A stretch of DNA of 64,000 bases from Citrobacter arsenatis. GTDB taxonomy: Bacteria; Pseudomonadota; Gammaproteobacteria; Enterobacterales; Enterobacteriaceae. Position numbers and translations under genes: made by a program. The stretch spans positions 1,488,001 through 1,552,000 of the forward strand of contig NZ_CP037864.1 of assembly GCF_004353845.1 (NCBI RefSeq), in the 5' to 3' direction. Position 1 is the stretch's first letter. Each line of letters begins with the position of its first letter. Under the pieces are notes generated by a model. It saw nothing but the letters and a program-made list of their open reading frames with translations, was not told the DNA's origin and did no database searches. Below are positions 61,045-64,000 of this stretch, piece after piece.

Positions 61045-62076
61045 TCAACCATCAATAAAAACATCGGCCAGCGATTTATGACAGAGCAAAAGGGAAAGCC
61101 CCTCAAGTTCTGCCCACACTGACTGACCATAGTCTTGTTTAAGCGTAATTTCCGTACGCGTTAACAGCGTTACCGCCTGACGCAGCTGCGCCGGACTCAG
61201 CCGGTTTAGCGCATCGCCCATCATGCCGCGTCGATTTTGCCACACCCGGTGTTTATCAAACAACGTGCGCAAAGGCGTGTGGGCCGACTGCCGTTTTAAG
61301 TTAACCAGCAGCAGCAATTCTCGCTGTATCGTACGCAGCAAAATAACCGGCTCACTGCCTTCCAGGCGTAGCTGTTGCAGAATGTGCAGCGCGCGTTTGC
61401 TTTTGCCCATCAGTAGCGCATCTACCCAGTGGAACGGGGTAAAGTGCGCGGCATCATTAACGGCTTTTTCCACGCGAGGTAGCGTTAGCTTGCCATCAGG
61501 CCAAAGCAGCGCTAACCGTTCCAGCGCTTGCGCCAGCGCCAACAGATTACCTTCATAGCAATAGCACAACAGCTGATTGGCTGCGTCATCGAGATGCAGG
61601 TTGTTAAGTTTCGCCCTGGCAGCGACCCAGCGTGGGAGCTGTGCTTGCTCCGGGGTCTGGCAGCTTACCTGAACTGCGTTGTTCGCTAGTCCGGTATACC
61701 AGGCAGCGTTTTCCTGCGCTTTGGTGAGTTTGTTGCCGCGAACAATCAGCAGCAGATCGTCATGTAACAGCGTGACGAGTGAAGCGAGCTGTTCGTTAAT
61801 GGCGGCATTGGGGCCATTTTCAGGCAACTGAAGAAGCAGGGTTTGACGACTGGCAAACAGGCTCATCGCCTGGCAGAGTGAAAAGATTTCCCCCCAGTCG
61901 GTGCTGTTGTCCAGGGTGAAAGCGTGATGTTCTTCGAACCCTTGCGTTGCGGCAGCCAGACGGACGGCATCCTGGCTTTCCTGCACTAATAGGGGATCGT
62001 TACCTAACAGTAAGTAAGCCGCGCGCAGCCCTTCATTGAGCTGTGCGCGGAGTTGTTCAGGGTACAACTTGAGCAT
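61045..62076 (-). CDS. holA: DNA polymerase III delta subunit HolA
   Basis: A 343-residue subunit of the clamp loader that opens the sliding clamp during chromosome replication. The N-terminal domain shows YLLLGNDPLLVQESQDAVR, and the clamp-binding region near SLCQAMSLFASRQTLLLQLPE is conserved. The start overlaps the lptE stop by one base (TAATG). Confidence 0.96.
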   Translation of the reverse strand: MLKLYPEQLRAQLNEGLRAAYLLLGNDPLLVQESQDAVRLAAATQGFEEHHAFTLDNSTDWGEIFSLCQAMSLFASRQTLLLQLPENGPNAAINEQLASLVTLLHDDLLLIVRGNKLTKAQENAAWYTGLANNAVQVSCQTPEQAQLPRWVAARAKLNNLHLDDAANQLLCYCYEGNLLALAQALERLALLWPDGKLTLPRVEKAVNDAAHFTPFHWVDALLMGKSKRALHILQQLRLEGSEPVILLRTIQRELLLLVNLKRQSAHTPLRTLFDKHRVWQNRRGMMGDALNRLSPAQLRQAVTLLTRTEITLKQDYGQSVWAELEGLSLLLCHKSLADVFIDG

Positions 62077-62669
62077 CAGTTACCCAGCGTGGTGGAGACA
62101 CGCGCCGGAGATGACGCTGGCGTTGCAGCATTATTCACCGCAGGTTCAGCATCAGCATTGGATGACTGAGTATCGGCCAGATGTACGCTTGGCAGCTTAC
62201 GAATTAGCTGTTCAGCCGCTTTGTCATACATCTCTTTGATGATCATGTCCTGCTCGTTATCCTTCGCCAGTGCAGCCTGAGAGTTATCAAAGAATGAACG
62301 ATAAACTTTGGCGCTGATAGGGTAAATATCATGACCTGGAATCAGCACAGTAGCTCTTACGGACATCACCATCTGGTATTCAGCCGTTTGACCATTCTGG
62401 AATACCGACGCCGTATCCTTTGAGAGACTCACATCTCCCAGTCGTAAGGACGTTACATCTTTACGCATTGAACCGTCTTCAAGCAGCGTAACGCCGTTCA
62501 GACGCAGCTGATTACGAACCGCGCGGCTTAACGGGCCGTTCGGATCGCCAGTGTTCAGAATCATGGTTTTCATTGAGGGTGGAACCTGCGTAGTACTACG
62601 CAGATGCCAGCCACACCCGGCGGTGACAAGCACCGCCAGAGATAACAACAATGTTGTCAGAAGTCGCAC
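62076..62669 (-). CDS. lptE: LPS-assembly lipoprotein LptE
   Basis: A 197-residue outer-membrane lipoprotein that plugs the LptD barrel and helps place LPS at the cell surface. The lipobox VTAGC puts the lipidated cysteine at residue 19, followed by GWHLRSTTQVPPSMKTM. The C-terminal Ala/Ser/Pro-rich tail is variable. It follows leuS with a 14-bp gap and couples to holA. Confidence 0.95.
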   Translation of the reverse strand: MRLLTTLLLSLAVLVTAGCGWHLRSTTQVPPSMKTMILNTGDPNGPLSRAVRNQLRLNGVTLLEDGSMRKDVTSLRLGDVSLSKDTASVFQNGQTAEYQMVMSVRATVLIPGHDIYPISAKVYRSFFDNSQAALAKDNEQDMIIKEMYDKAAEQLIRKLPSVHLADTQSSNADAEPAVNNAATPASSPARVSTTLGN

Positions 62670-62683
62670 GCTTCCTCCCGCGC

Positions 62684-64000
62684 TTAGCCAACGACCAGAT
62701 TGAGGAGTTTACCCGGTACATAAATCACTTTACGCACGGTAACGCCATCAAGATATTTTGCCACCAGATGCTCCTGGCCAGCACGTTCACGAACCTGTTC
62801 TTCAGTGGCGTTTACCGGAACGGTGATTTTGCCACGTACTTTGCCGTTTACCTGAACCACAACCAGCGTTGAGTCTTCAACCATTGCCGCTTCGTCCGCC
62901 ACCGGCCACGGCGCGTTGTCGATATCGCCTTCGCCTTTCAGCGCCTGCCACAGGGTGAAGCAAACGTGCGGGGTGAACGGGTTGAGCATGCGTACAACAG
63001 CGAGTAACGCTTCCTGCATCAGGGCTCTGTCTTGTTCGTCTTCCTGCGGTGCTTTCGCCAGCTTGTTCATCAGTTCCATAATCGCCGCAATGGCGGTGTT
63101 AAAGGTCTGACGACGACCGATATCATCGGTGACTTTAGCAATGGTTTTGTGCACGTCGCGACGCAGCGCTTTTTGATCTTCGCTCAGCGCATCAACGTTC
63201 AGGGCAGCAACATCCCCCTGAGAAGTATGTTCGTAAACCAGTTTCCATACACGTTTCAGGAAGCGGTTCGCCCCTTCAACGCCGGATTCCTGCCATTCCA
63301 GGGTCATGTCAGCCGGAGAGGCGAACATCATGAACAGGCGCACGGTGTCCGCGCCGTAACGTTCAACCATCACCTGCGGGTCGATGCCGTTGTTTTTCGA
63401 CTTGGACATCTTGCTCATGCCGGTATACACCAGTTCATGACCTTCGGCATCCTTCGCCTTCACGATACGACCTTTTTCGTCGCGTTCGACGATGGCATCA
63501 ACCGGAGAAACCCAGTTACGCTCGCCGTTTGCGCCAACGTAGTAGAACGCATCGGCCAGCACCATACCCTGACACAGCAGCTGTTTAGCCGGTTCGTCAG
63601 AGTTGACCATGCCTGCGTCGCGCATCAGTTTGTGGAAGAAGCGGAAGTAGAGCAGGTGCATGATGGCATGTTCAATACCGCCAATGTAGATATCAACCGG
63701 CAGCCAGTAGTTAGCGGCGTCGGAATCCAGCATACCTTCTTGATACTGCGGGCAGGTGTAGCGCGCGTAGTACCAGGACGACTCCATAAAGGTATCGAAG
63801 GTGTCGGTTTCACGCAGCGCAGGCATGCCGTTAACGGTGGTTTTCGCCCACTCAGGATCGGCTTTGATCGGGCTGGTGATGCCGTCCATAACCACGTCTT
63901 CCGGCAGAATAACCGGCAGTTGGTCTTCTGGGGTTGGCAGTACGGTACCGTCTTCCAGCGTCACCATCGGAATCGGCGCGCCCCAGTAACGCTGACGGGA
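62684..64000 (-). CDS. leuS: Leucyl-tRNA synthetase LeuS, 5' part beyond the window
   Basis: The C-terminal about 438 residues of a class Ia aminoacyl-tRNA synthetase. The frame is open to the window edge through RQRYWGAPIPM, which is typical of LeuRS, so the apparent start at 63967 is internal. The ATP-binding KMSKS motif is in GMSKMSKSKNNGIDP. The anticodon-binding and C-terminal domains follow. It leads leuS-lptE-holA-nadD on this strand. Confidence 0.97.
   Translation of the reverse strand, partial: SRQRYWGAPIPMVTLEDGTVLPTPEDQLPVILPEDVVMDGITSPIKADPEWAKTTVNGMPALRETDTFDTFMESSWYYARYTCPQYQEGMLDSDAANYWLPVDIYIGGIEHAIMHLLYFRFFHKLMRDAGMVNSDEPAKQLLCQGMVLADAFYYVGANGERNWVSPVDAIVERDEKGRIVKAKDAEGHELVYTGMSKMSKSKNNGIDPQVMVERYGADTVRLFMMFASPADMTLEWQESGVEGANRFLKRVWKLVYEHTSQGDVAALNVDALSEDQKALRRDVHKTIAKVTDDIGRRQTFNTAIAAIMELMNKLAKAPQEDEQDRALMQEALLAVVRMLNPFTPHVCFTLWQALKGEGDIDNAPWPVADEAAMVEDSTLVVVQVNGKVRGKITVPVNATEEQVRERAGQEHLVAKYLDGVTVRKVIYVPGKLLNLVVG

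Overview
The window is a stretch of enterobacterial chromosome. Nearly every gene has a recognisable Escherichia coli or Salmonella counterpart, in the order of the E. coli entD-leuS interval. Three differences point away from E. coli K-12 and towards Citrobacter or a close relative: a Salmonella-type cobD sits next to cobC, a chloroperoxidase-like hydrolase lies between rnk and rna, and ybdR and ybeF are missing. The genus is inferred from remembered gene order and protein similarity, not from a database search. I see no rRNA, tRNA, CRISPR, insertion sequence or prophage.

Region 1 (1-20925) starts with the 3' part of a GNAT acetyltransferase gene, followed by the complete enterobactin system. 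EntC, EntB and EntA make 2,3-dihydroxybenzoate. EntE, EntB, EntF, EntD and the MbtH-like YbdZ assemble enterobactin, and EntH proofreads the assembly line. EntS exports the siderophore, FepA-FepB-FepDGC re-import the ferric form, and Fes hydrolyses it to release iron. FepE, an O-antigen chain-length regulator, is embedded in the cluster. Fur-box-like operators lie in the three divergent promoter regions (fepA/fes, fepD/entS, fepB/entC). An unusual 86-bp imperfect palindrome separates entC from entE.

Region 2 (20926-29799) holds cstA-ybdD (carbon starvation), the MetJ-operator-flanked pair ybdH/ybdL, the poorly understood ybdN-ybdM pair (PAPS-reductase-like plus ParB-like), the LysR regulator ybdO and the periplasmic disulfide isomerase gene dsbG.

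Region 3 (29800-35550) is stress-related: ahpC-ahpF behind a long leader with its own terminator-like hairpin, uspG, rnk, the chloroperoxidase-like hydrolase and RNase I.

Region 4 (35606-46601) is anaerobic citrate fermentation: citCDEFXGT facing the citA-citB (dpiBA) two-component system, followed by the anaerobic C4-dicarboxylate carrier gene dcuC.

Region 5 (46602-64000) carries envelope and housekeeping genes: pagP, cspE, crcB, ybeM, tatE, lipA/lipB, ybeD, dacA, rlpA, mrdB-mrdA, rlmH, rsfS, the cobalamin genes cobC/cobD, nadD, holA, lptE and the 3' part of leuS.

Most of the window is ordinary core genome. The least explained parts are the YbdN-YbdM pair, the palindrome inside the ent operon and the dsbG-ahpC leader.
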